Made by a program: the position numbers and the translations under genes
Notes under the pieces: model-generated
Seen by the model: only the letters and a program-made list of their open reading frames with translations
Told to the model about the DNA's origin: nothing
Database searches by the model: none
In this document: piece after piece, positions 1-8,200 of the stretch
How positions within the stretch are numbered: position 1 is the first letter of the stretch
Layout: the number at the start of each line of letters is the position of its first letter
From: an uncultured Actinotalea sp.
GTDB lineage: Bacteria > Actinomycetota > Actinomycetes > Actinomycetales > Cellulomonadaceae
Reading direction: 5' to 3'
Assembly: GCF_946885855.1 (NCBI RefSeq)
Contig: NZ_CAMPHH010000025.1
Coordinates: 1-19,153, forward strand
Length of the DNA stretch: 19,153 bases

Positions 1-75
1 GTGCAGGCGGGGGCGGGCGACCTACCCTGGGGAGGACAGCACCTCGATGACGAGGGCCGCGCCCGGGGGTACCGC

Positions 76-585
76 ATGGGTCTGGTGTGGGTCGTGCTGC
101 CGATGGCCGTGTTCTGCGTCCTCGGCGCCCTGCTGCTGCCCGAGGACCCTCCCTCGCGCGCCGTCCGTGCCGGCGCCCGCCGGCTCGGGTCCTGGGTCGG
201 TCGCGGGCTCCACCGCCTCCTGGGACCGGTGGTGCGGTCCTGGCGCGGGCGCCGTCCTCCTCCGCCGCCCGCCCCGCCCGACCCGTTCGAGGTCCTCGCG
301 ATCCAGGTGCGGCTCGGCGTGCTCGCCGACCAGCTGCGGGCGCTGGAGAGCGACCCGCAGGTGTTCGCCCGGGCACGTCGGCTCATGGCCGTCCGCGCCG
401 CCTACGACGCGCTGCTGGCCGAGGCGTGCCGGCTCGCGGGCGTGGAGCTCGACGAGGACGGCGGGGCACCGGTCACCGGCGAGCAGCAGGCGGGGATGCG
501 CCGTCAGGACCACGTCGCGGTCGTCTCCGACGACGAGCGCTTCCGTGAGGAGATGGAGCTCGCCTCCCGCGGCTGGTCCTGGTAG
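76..585 (+). CDS. small membrane-anchored hypothetical protein
   Basis: I do not recognise a family. From the ATG at 76 the protein has 169 residues. One hydrophobic segment lies at about residues 2-21 (VWVVLPMAVFCVLGALLL), followed by a basic, Arg/Pro-rich stretch (residues about 27-65) and an acidic, Ala/Leu-rich helical tail. This suggests a single-pass inner-membrane protein with a cytoplasmic domain. The frame stays open to a GTG at base 1, so a longer or truncated N-terminus is possible. I prefer 76 because the codons before it include CTA, GGA and GAT, unlike the gene body, and a GGGGG stretch lies five to six bases upstream. A better ribosome-binding sequence (GGAGG at 31-35) points at an ATG at 47, but that frame gives an Arg/Ser/Pro-rich shadow protein. 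The gene converges on sbcC. Its reality is supported by codon use only. Confidence 0.6.
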   Translation: MGLVWVVLPMAVFCVLGALLLPEDPPSRAVRAGARRLGSWVGRGLHRLLGPVVRSWRGRRPPPPPAPPDPFEVLAIQVRLGVLADQLRALESDPQVFARARRLMAVRAAYDALLAEACRLAGVELDEDGGAPVTGEQQAGMRRQDHVAVVSDDERFREEMELASRGWSW

Positions 586-614
586 CGGGCGGCTGGTCCT
601 GGGAGGGGAGAGCG

Positions 615-655
615 CCGGCGGCGCGAACCCGCAGCGTCGGCCACGCAGCCGCCGG
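615..655. terminator. possible weak hairpin between convergent genes
   Basis: An 8-base inverted repeat, CCGGCGGC (615-622) and GCCGCCGG (648-655), lies between the stop of the small membrane protein gene and the stop of sbcC. The loop is long (25 bases) and there is no T-tract on either strand. It could help to end transcription from both sides, but GC-rich sequence gives such pairs by chance. Confidence 0.2.
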
Positions 656-660
656 GCGGC

Positions 661-3600
661 TCAGGCCCGGACGGTCAGCGTGCTGCCCCCGCCGGGGAGC
701 CGACGCACCTCCACCCGCTCGGCGATCGCCTGCTTGAGCGCCTCGACGTGGGACACGACGCCGACGACCCGCCCGCCGTCGCGCAGACGTCCCAGCTCGG
801 CGAGGACGACCTCGAGCGTCTCGGGGTCGAGCGTCCCGAAGCCCTCGTCGACGAAGAGCGTGCCGAGCTCGGTCCCGCCGGCCTCGGCCGTGACGACGTC
901 CGCGAGCCCGAGCGCGAGGCAGAGGGAGACGTAGAACGTCTCGCCGCCGGACAGGGTCCTCGGGTCGCGCTCCCGCCCGATCTCGTGGTCGACGACCTTC
1001 ATCGCCAGCCCGGTCCGCCGCGCGCGGACGGCCTCCCTCTCCTCCGAGCGCACGAGCTCGAACCGGCCCGCGGACATCGCGGTGAGCCGGCCGTTGGCAG
1101 CGGCGACCACGTCCTCGAACCGCCGGGCGAGCACGTAGGTGGCGAGCGTCAGCTGCTTGGCGTTGTCCGAGCCCGCCGCGGCGGCGAGGTTCGCCATCCG
1201 CACCACCGGGACGGCCTCGCGGCGGACGTGGTCGGCGGCGTCGACCGCGGTGCGGAGCCGCTCGAGCGCGTCCTCGGCGGCGGCGGCCCGGTCCCGGAGG
1301 CGAGCCGCGTGCGCCGTCGCGGCCGTGGCCGCCGCGTCGGCCTCCTGGTGTCGCGCTGCGGCCGCGGCGACGTCGGCCCGGGCGTCCTCGGGCAGGGCGG
1401 CCAAGGTGGCCTCGGCGAGCGTGGTGCGGACGCGGTCGAGGTCCCGGGCGTGCTGCTCGACCTCGCGAGCCCACTGCCGGAGCGTCGCCTCCGGTGCGGC
1501 CGCGGCCCGGACCTCCCCCACGGAGGTCATCCCGACCCGGTCGAGCGCTGCGGTCAGCTCGTCGTCGCACCGGCGCCGCGCCGTCACGGCGTCCCGGAGC
1601 GCGGCTGACGCCGCGAGCCAGGCCTCGACCCGCTCCGCGCGCTCCCGGACCTCACGGACCCGGTCCGCGACGGTCGGGCGGCCGTCGAGCTCGGCCGTGA
1701 TCGCCGCGGTGTCGGCGTCGAGCCGAGCCTGCAGCGAGCCCAGGGCGGCGCGGTCCCCGGCCAGGCGGGCGGCGAGCTCCCCGGCCCGCTGGTCGAGGGA
1801 GAGCGTCTGCTGGTCGTGACGGACGAGCGCCCGGTCGAGCTCGCCGCGACGCCGGACGGCGGCCCGGCCACGGTCGCGGGTGTCCTGGGCCTCCACCAGG
1901 GCGGCCTTGGCGGCCTCCTGGTCCATCCCCGCGGCCACGGCCCGCCGCGCCTCGAGCTGCTCACGCAGGGCGGCGAGCCGCGCCGAGGCGTCTGCGACGA
2001 GGGCCTCGGCGGCCGTGCGCGCCGACTCGGCCTCCTCGACCTGCTCGGCGCTGACGTGGTCGGGCGCCAGGCCGGCGGGCGCGGGGTGCTCCGTCCCGCC
2101 GCAGACGGCGCAGGGCGTGCCCGGGACCAGTCCCACGGCGAGCTCGCCGGCGATCCCCGTCAACCGCGCCGACCGGGTCGCCGCCTCGCGGGCCACGGCC
2201 TCCGCAGCCTCCTGGGCGAGGCGGGCGAGCCGTGCCGTGGCCCGCTCGACGTCGAGTCCGCGCGCCGCGACGTCGTCGGCCGCGGCGAGGCGTCCCTCCG
2301 CGGTGGCGACGGTCTGCTCCGCGACCGCCAGCCCCTCCGTCGCGGTCCGCACCGCGTCGAGCTCCGCGACGAGCTCCTCGCGGCGGGCCGGACGCTCGGC
2401 CTGACGGGACCGCAGCGCGTCGAGCTCGACCTCCAGCTCCTGCAGGTCCCGCGCGGCCGCCGCCGCCTCGGTACGGCGCCGCGGCAGCCCGGCCTCGAGC
2501 TCCACGACGCGCCCGAGGACCGCGAGCGTGCCCGTGCAGGCGTCGCGCGCCGCGACCAGGCGGGTCACGGCGGCACCGTCGGGCTCCTGCCCGGGCAGCA
2601 CGTCGTCGCCGGGGCGCGCGGCCGATGCGTCGTCGCGCAGGTCCGCCGGGGCGGCGGTGCGCGCGTCCTCCTCGAGGCCCTGGGCCCGTCGCAGGGCCTC
2701 CTCGGCCTGGGTGAGCGCGTCGACGTAGGGGACGACCGTCGTCGCGCGCCTCGCCGCCTCGCACCGCTGCGCGAGGCGGGCGACCTCCTCGGCGCTGCCC
2801 AGGAGGGTGGCCTGCTCGGTGCGCAGCGCCGCACGCCGGTCGAGCGCCCCGGCCAGCACCCGCTCCGCGTCGAGGGTCCCTCGCGCGTGGGCGCACCGCT
2901 GACGCGCCTCCTCTGCGCACGCGTCGGCCTCCGCGGACGCCGTGGCCAGCCGGTCGACGTGCTCGCCGGCGCGCCGCTCGACCTCCGGCCGCTCGTCACC
3001 GCCGAGGCTGTCGCCCGCGAGCGCGGTCAGGTCCGCCGCGTCCTCCTCCGCCAGCGCCGCCGACCCGCAGAACGCGGCCGCGGCCTGCCGGACGGCACCG
3101 AGCGCCTCCTCGACCTCGCGGTTCACCTCGGCGCGCATCCGCTCGAGCCGCACCTGCACCTGCTCGTACACCACGGTGCCGAACACCTTCTGCAGGAGCC
3201 CGCGGCGATCCTCGGGCTTGGCGCGCAGGAAGCCGGCGAACTCCCCCTGCGGCAGGACGACGGTCTGGACGAACTGCTCCCGGTCCAGCCCGATGATCCG
3301 CTGGAGCTCGAGCCCCGCCTCGTCGAGGCGGGAGGACAGCAGGTCCCCGGCGTCGGGTGCGTCCGCCGAGCCGAGCCGCCACAGCCGGACGCTCGCCTGC
3401 TGCGTCGTGGTGCCGCTGCCGCGCTGCTTCGGCCGCTGGTACGCCGGGGTGCGGCGGACGCGGTACACGCCCGAGGACGTCTCGAGCACGAGGTCGACGA
3501 AGGACTCGACCTCGGGACCGGCATGCCCCGAGCGGAGCCGGTCCTCGCTCGCCTCGCGCGAGGCGACCTTGCCGTAGAGGGCGAAGACGATCATGTCGAT

Positions 3601-3732
3601 CAGGGTCGACTTGCCCGCGCCGGTCGGGCCCTCGAGCAGGAAGATCCCGCTCGCGCCGAGCTCGGCGAGGTCGACGGTGTGACGGCCCGGGAAGGGGCCG
3701 ACTGCTTGAAAGGTGAGCCGGTGCAGGTGCAT
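661..3732 (-). CDS. sbcC: SbcC, ATPase subunit of the SbcCD nuclease
   Basis: 1023 residues, usual for SbcC. This is the SMC/Rad50-like ATPase of SbcCD, which opens and cleaves DNA hairpins, palindromes and protein-blocked ends in the cytoplasm. The N-terminal half of the ATPase has the Walker A loop GPTGAGKST (residues 35-43) and the Q-loop region around VVLPQGEFAGFL (about 158-169). Long Ala/Glu/Arg-rich coiled-coil arms follow. The zinc hook CAVC is central at 541-544, followed by GGTEHP. The C-terminal half has the ABC signature LSGGE (927-931), Walker B LFVDEGFG (about 959-966) and the switch His in VSHVE (995). All catalytic elements are present. The start ATG overlaps the sbcD stop by one base (TGATG), which implies translational coupling and equal production of the two subunits. 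Confidence 0.97.
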   Translation of the reverse strand: MHLHRLTFQAVGPFPGRHTVDLAELGASGIFLLEGPTGAGKSTLIDMIVFALYGKVASREASEDRLRSGHAGPEVESFVDLVLETSSGVYRVRRTPAYQRPKQRGSGTTTQQASVRLWRLGSADAPDAGDLLSSRLDEAGLELQRIIGLDREQFVQTVVLPQGEFAGFLRAKPEDRRGLLQKVFGTVVYEQVQVRLERMRAEVNREVEEALGAVRQAAAAFCGSAALAEEDAADLTALAGDSLGGDERPEVERRAGEHVDRLATASAEADACAEEARQRCAHARGTLDAERVLAGALDRRAALRTEQATLLGSAEEVARLAQRCEAARRATTVVPYVDALTQAEEALRRAQGLEEDARTAAPADLRDDASAARPGDDVLPGQEPDGAAVTRLVAARDACTGTLAVLGRVVELEAGLPRRRTEAAAAARDLQELEVELDALRSRQAERPARREELVAELDAVRTATEGLAVAEQTVATAEGRLAAADDVAARGLDVERATARLARLAQEAAEAVAREAATRSARLTGIAGELAVGLVPGTPCAVCGGTEHPAPAGLAPDHVSAEQVEEAESARTAAEALVADASARLAALREQLEARRAVAAGMDQEAAKAALVEAQDTRDRGRAAVRRRGELDRALVRHDQQTLSLDQRAGELAARLAGDRAALGSLQARLDADTAAITAELDGRPTVADRVREVRERAERVEAWLAASAALRDAVTARRRCDDELTAALDRVGMTSVGEVRAAAAPEATLRQWAREVEQHARDLDRVRTTLAEATLAALPEDARADVAAAAARHQEADAAATAATAHAARLRDRAAAAEDALERLRTAVDAADHVRREAVPVVRMANLAAAAGSDNAKQLTLATYVLARRFEDVVAAANGRLTAMSAGRFELVRSEEREAVRARRTGLAMKVVDHEIGRERDPRTLSGGETFYVSLCLALGLADVVTAEAGGTELGTLFVDEGFGTLDPETLEVVLAELGRLRDGGRVVGVVSHVEALKQAIAERVEVRRLPGGGSTLTVRA

Positions 3733-4991
3733 CAGGCGCTCCGCTCCGCGGCGAGGACGTCCTCGTAGGCGCGCCGCAGGACGGCGAGCTCCACGGTCGT
3801 CGGGGGCGCCCCCGTCACGTGCTCCACGAACTCCCCGGCCACCTGCAGCGGGTCGCTCGCGCTCGTCACGACGCGGGCCGGCGAGCGCTCCGCGGTCACC
3901 CCGGGCCGGTGCTCGACGACCAGGGCGTGCGGGAACCGCGTCCGGACCCGGGCGTGCAGGTCCGCCGGCCGCACCGCGTCCGTGACGACCACGCGGAGCC
4001 AGTCCTCCCGGTGCGGCTCCCCGGCGGCGCCCAGCAGGTCCTCGAGCGCCCCGGTGACCTCGGCGATCCGGCGGGGCACGGGTGCGGGTACGAGCTCGGT
4101 CCGCCGGACGCCGTCCGGTCCCAGGTCGACCAGCACGGTGGCCTTGCGCTGGCGCACCTCGGAGAAGGAGTACGCCAGCGGCGACCCCGAGTACTGCAGG
4201 ACCGGGTCGACGCTCGCCCCGCCGTCCGCCGCCGACCCCGGGGGCGGCGCGCCGTCGTCCCCGTCCTCACGGGAGGCGCGCGGGGACGCCAGGCGCTGCG
4301 GGCCGTGCAGGTGCCCCAGCGCCACGTAGTCGATGCCCGCGAAGACGCCCGCCGGGACCGAGTCGACACCGCCCACGCGGATGTCCCGCTCGGACTCCGA
4401 CGCCTCGCCGCCCACGACGAAGGCGTGCGCCATGACCACGCTCCGCGGCCGAGCGGCCCCGGCGACCGACCGGGCGAGCAGGTCCGCTCGCACCCGGCGC
4501 AGGGCGGCCGCCATGACCGCCTCGTGGGAACGGGGCAGGGGCTCGCCGTCGGGGACCGTCGGGTCACCCGCTGCCAGGGCGTGCCGCGTCGCGTCCGGGT
4601 CGAGGTAGGGCAGGGCGTGGACGAGCACGGGGCCGTGCCCGTCGGCGAGCTCCACCGGGGTGCCGACGTCGGCCACCCGGGCGCGGACGTGCACCCCGCC
4701 GCGCAGCAGGTCGGCGCCGAAGCCGAGCCGGACGGCCGAGTCGTGATTGCCGGGGGTGAGCACGACCGTCGTCGTCGCCGAGAGCCGCGCGAGCGCGTCC
4801 GACAGGAGTGCGACGGCCTCCACCGGGGGTACGGCCCGGTCGTACACGTCGCCGGAGACGACCACCGCGTCCGCCCGCTCCGCGGCGGCCAGCTCGGCGA
4901 GGTGGTCGAGGTACGCGGCCTGGTGCTCGAGCAGGTCCACCCCGTGCAGGGTGCGACCGAGGTGCCAGTCGCTCGTGTGCAGGATCCGCAT
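3732..4991 (-). CDS. sbcD: SbcD, nuclease subunit of the SbcCD complex
   Basis: 419 residues. This is the Mre11-like, metal-dependent phosphoesterase that supplies exonuclease and hairpin endonuclease activity to SbcCD. All five metallophosphatase motifs are visible: DWHLG (Asp8, His10), SGDVYD (Asp48), GNHDS (Asn82, His83), a later His in MAHAF, and GHLHG. A C-terminal capping and SbcC-binding region follows. The frame runs open to 5267, but the start is placed at 4991 because SbcD proteins begin MRILHTSDWHLG and the extra 92 residues are low-complexity His/Ala/Arg/Pro sequence encoded by a tandem repeat. There is no good Shine-Dalgarno sequence. A TAGGGT element seven bases upstream suggests a leaderless mRNA. 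First gene of a two-gene operon with sbcC. Confidence 0.95.
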   Translation of the reverse strand: MRILHTSDWHLGRTLHGVDLLEHQAAYLDHLAELAAAERADAVVVSGDVYDRAVPPVEAVALLSDALARLSATTTVVLTPGNHDSAVRLGFGADLLRGGVHVRARVADVGTPVELADGHGPVLVHALPYLDPDATRHALAAGDPTVPDGEPLPRSHEAVMAAALRRVRADLLARSVAGAARPRSVVMAHAFVVGGEASESERDIRVGGVDSVPAGVFAGIDYVALGHLHGPQRLASPRASREDGDDGAPPPGSAADGGASVDPVLQYSGSPLAYSFSEVRQRKATVLVDLGPDGVRRTELVPAPVPRRIAEVTGALEDLLGAAGEPHREDWLRVVVTDAVRPADLHARVRTRFPHALVVEHRPGVTAERSPARVVTSASDPLQVAGEFVEHVTGAPPTTVELAVLRRAYEDVLAAERSA

Positions 4992-4998
4992 GGCCGCG

Positions 4999-5004
4999 AC
5001 CCTA
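4999..5004 (-). promoter_or_regulatory. candidate -10 element of a leaderless sbcD promoter
   Basis: On the minus strand TAGGGT, matching the actinobacterial housekeeping -10 pattern TANNNT, ends exactly seven bases before the sbcD ATG. Transcription would then start at or next to the A of the ATG. Leaderless mRNAs with this spacing are common in actinobacteria. The gene also lacks a convincing ribosome-binding site, which fits. I see no clear -35 hexamer. Confidence 0.38.
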
Positions 5005-5040
5005 GGCGAGGGCACCGACACGGCCGTGCCGCAGCGCCGT

Positions 5041-5115
5041 GGTGCGGGGTGTGGTGCGGCGTCTGGTGCGCGCCGAGGTGCGGCGCCGTGGTGCGGCGCC
5101 GGCGCTGCGGCGCCG
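5041..5115. repeat. imperfect 12-base tandem repeat, GGTGCG core
   Basis: The hexamer GGTGCG recurs at 5041, 5053, 5065, 5077 and 5090, with a GCTGCG variant at 5104. The spacings are 12, 12, 12, 13 and 14 bases. Later units extend to GGTGCGGCGCC. The array lies upstream of both divergent genes, about 50 bases from the sbcD start and 180 bases from the peroxidase start. Confidence 0.75.
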
Positions 5116-5154
5116 CCTCGTCCCGTCGGCCACCGGCGCCGCCGGATGTCCGTT

Positions 5155-5180
5155 TCACCCGATCTGAGCCGTACGGGTGA
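5155..5180. promoter_or_regulatory. inverted repeat, candidate operator of the peroxidase gene
   Basis: TCACCCG (5155-5161) is mirrored exactly by CGGGTGA (5174-5180), with 12 bases between the arms. The repeat sits about 115 bases upstream of the peroxidase start, in the position expected for a dimeric regulator. The half-site GGGTGA recurs in other intergenic regions of this window. No protein can be assigned to it from sequence. Confidence 0.35.
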
Positions 5181-5281
5181 TGTGCCCCAGGTTTTCCCAA
5201 GGCCCCCTCCCCACGATGCCAGGGACTGACGTCCTACCCGTCCGTTCGCGGGCGGTCCGGACACCACCGCAGGTCCCTAAC

Positions 5282-5287
5282 GGAGGT
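5282..5287 (+). promoter_or_regulatory. strong ribosome-binding site of the peroxidase gene
   Basis: GGAGGT lies eight bases before the ATG at 5296. It decides the start of the long gene, and the protein from that ATG begins with a good signal peptide. Confidence 0.85.
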
Positions 5288-5295
5288 CACCCCTC

Positions 5296-8200
5296 ATGTC
5301 CCGGTCAGCACCCCCTCCCGAGCGACGACGGCGTCGCCGGGCCACTCAGGCAGTGAGCACCACCGTCAGCGCCGCGATGGTGCTGACCAGCCTCGTCGGA
5401 CTCGTCGGCACGGCCAACGCGGTCACCGACCCCGACCCCGAGTTCCACCTCACCCCGCACGACCTCGACTTCATCCTCGAGCAGATCACCATCGCCGAGA
5501 ACCACGCCGCGGGCGGCCAGCTCCTCTGCGCGAACCGCTTCGACCTCTCCGGCACCTGCGTCCCCGACGCGGACCTGCCGTGGGGCCTGCGGACCGTGGA
5601 CGGCTCGTACAACAACCTGTACGAGGACCAGGACCACTTCGGCGCCGGCGGCGTCCTGTTCCCCCGCCTCGCCCCCTCGGCGCAGAGGCCGGCCGGGTCC
5701 ATCCCGACGGGGGCGCCCGGGTGGATGGGTGCCGACGGCCTGGCGGGCACCGCCGACGACAACCCGGCGACGACGTACGTCCTCGACACGGATGCCGAGG
5801 GCGCGGACGTCCCGAGCGCGCCGAACAGCTGGGTCTACGACCCCGAGCCGCGCATCATCAGCAACCTCATCGCCGACCAGACGACCGACAACCCCGCCGC
5901 CGTCGCCGCCGCGCAGCGTGTCGAGGGCTCGATCATCAACGACCCCGTCCCGGCGGACCCGGGCCAGCTGCAGTTCACGCGGAGCGAGGAGACCGCCGCG
6001 GCGCTCGCCTACGACGAGGGCTGGATCAGCCTCAGCCACCCCGCGCGGTCCGGCGGGAGCATGCTCTACACCGGCACGCCCAACGCCGGCGTGACCGCGA
6101 CCTTCACCGGCTCGACCGTCCGCTGGATCGGCAGCCGGGGCCCGAGCCGCGGCGTGGCCGAGGTCTACCTCGACGGCGTCCTGCAGGGCGAGGTCGACCT
6201 CTACCAGCCGTCGTGGGCGTACCAGCAGACCCTGTTCGAGGCCGCCGACCTCGGCGCCGGCACCCACACGCTGCGCATCGTCAACACCGGGCGCAAGGCC
6301 GCGGCGTCCGCCGAGGCCCGCACCGAGGTCGACGCGATCGACATCGGCACCGTGGTGGGCGCGACGCCCGCCCAGGCCGGCGAGATCTTCATCCCGAACG
6401 TGGCCCCGGACGAGGGCCTGTCCGCCCCGTTCAACTCGTGGTTCACCCTCTTCGGCCAGTTCTTCGACCACGGCCTGGACCTCGTCTCCAAGGGCGGCAA
6501 CGGCACCGTGGTCGTGCCGCTGCAGCCGGACGACCCGCTGTACGTCCCGGGCGCACGGACGAACTTCCTCACCGTGACGCGGGCGACCCAGAGCGTCGGT
6601 CCCGACGGCAAGGTGCAGCACACCAACCGCACGACACCGTTCGTCGACCAGAACCAGACGTACACGTCCCACGCGTCGCACCAGTTCTTCCTCCGCGAGT
6701 ACGAGGTGGACCCGGCGCTCGGCCTGATCCCCACCGGCAAGCTGCTCAACGGCGACGACTTCGACGGCGACGGCGTCCGTGACGGCCTGGCGACCTGGGC
6801 GGACATCAAGGAGCAGGCCGAGGACGTCCTGGGCATCGCCCTCGACGACATGGACGTCCACGACGTCCCGCTCGTCGCGACGGACCCGTACGGCCGGTTC
6901 ATCCCCGGTCCGAACGGCTACCCGCAGATCATCACGCTCATCGACCCGGCCGGCGCGGACGTCCCGGAGAACCGTCAGCTGGTCGAGGCCGACCCGGCCG
7001 CCCCGGTCGACGGCAGCCTCGCGCTCGAGTCGGGCCACGCCTTCCTCGACGACATCGCGCACAGCGCTGCGCCCAACGCCACCGGGACGCACGACGCCGA
7101 CCTGCTCGCGGCGCACTACATCACCGGTGACGGGCGCGGGAACGAGAACATCGGTCTCACGGCCGTGCACCACGTGTTCCACGCCGAGCACAACCGGCTG
7201 GTCGACCACGTCCGTGACGTGCTCACCGAGAGCGGGCGCCTCACCCAGTGGTCCGACACGAGCGGCCCGTGGGACCTCAACGAGCGCCTCTTCCAGGCGG
7301 CACGGTTCGCGACCGAGATGCAGTACCAGCACCTCGCGTTCGAGGAGTTCGGGCGGTTCGTCCAGCCGAACATCGACAACCAGCCCGTCAACGAGACGGC
7401 CTACCACCCGGACATCAACCCGGCGATCTCGGCGGAGTTCGCGCACGTCGTCTACCGCTTCGGCCACTCCATGCTCACCGACACGGTGGACCGCGAGGGC
7501 TGGGGGACGGACGACCTCGCGCTCTTCGACGCCTTCCTCGCCCCGCACAAGTTCGCCTCGGACGCCGCGGGCAACCCGATCCACCCCGACCGTGGAGCCG
7601 GCGCCGTCATCCAGGGCATGGTCAACCAGACCGGCAACGCGATCGACGAGTTCGTCGTGCCGGTGCTGCGCAACCAGCTCCTCGGGCTCCCGCTCGACCT
7701 GGCGACGATCAACATGGTCCGCGCCCGGGAGACCGGCATGCCGACGCTCCAGGAGGCCCGGCAGGCCTTCTGGGAGGAGACGGCCGACGGCGCGCTCAAG
7801 CCGTACGAGAACTGGGACGACTTCCGGCTGGCCCTGCGTCACCGCGAGTCGATCGTCAACTTCGTCGCGGCGTACGGCATCCACCCGACCCTCGACGCCG
7901 CGACCACGGTCGCCGCGAAGCGGGCGGCCGCCGAGGTGCTCGTCGCGGACCCGGCCTTCATGCGGCTCCCGGCCGCGGAGTCCGGCCTCGACGACGTCGA
8001 CTTCTGGATGGGCGGCCTGGCGGAGAGCGGCATGGTCTTCGGCGGCCTGCTCGGCAACACCTTCAACTACGTCTTCGAGACGCAGCTGGAGGCGCTCCAG
8101 AACGCGGACCGGTTCTACTACCTCACGCGCACGCAGGGACTCAACCTCCTGGCGCAGCTGGAGAACAACTCGTTCTCCGAGCTGATCATGCGCAACACCG

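Larger units (their letters stand above)
4992..5295. other. divergent intergenic region between sbcD and the peroxidase gene
   Basis: 304 bases with no gene I can support. It holds, in order, the putative sbcD -10 element, a 12-base tandem repeat (5041-5115), a TCACCCG/CGGGTGA inverted repeat (5155-5180) and the peroxidase ribosome-binding site. Open frames here are Arg/Pro/Ala-rich and lack their own start signals. I could not find a convincing -35/-10 pair for the peroxidase gene. Confidence 0.6.

Noticed and set aside
47..934. Open frame from the ATG at 47, which has the best ribosome-binding sequence near the left end
   Set aside because: The product is Ser/Arg/Pro/Cys-rich low complexity and it runs into the 3' end of sbcC on the other strand. 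The overlapping frame from 76 has normal codon use and a membrane segment.
3732..5267. N-terminally extended SbcD starting at 5267
   Set aside because: The extra 92 residues are encoded by the tandem repeat and other GC-rich filler. SbcD proteins begin at the phosphoesterase motif, as here from 4991.
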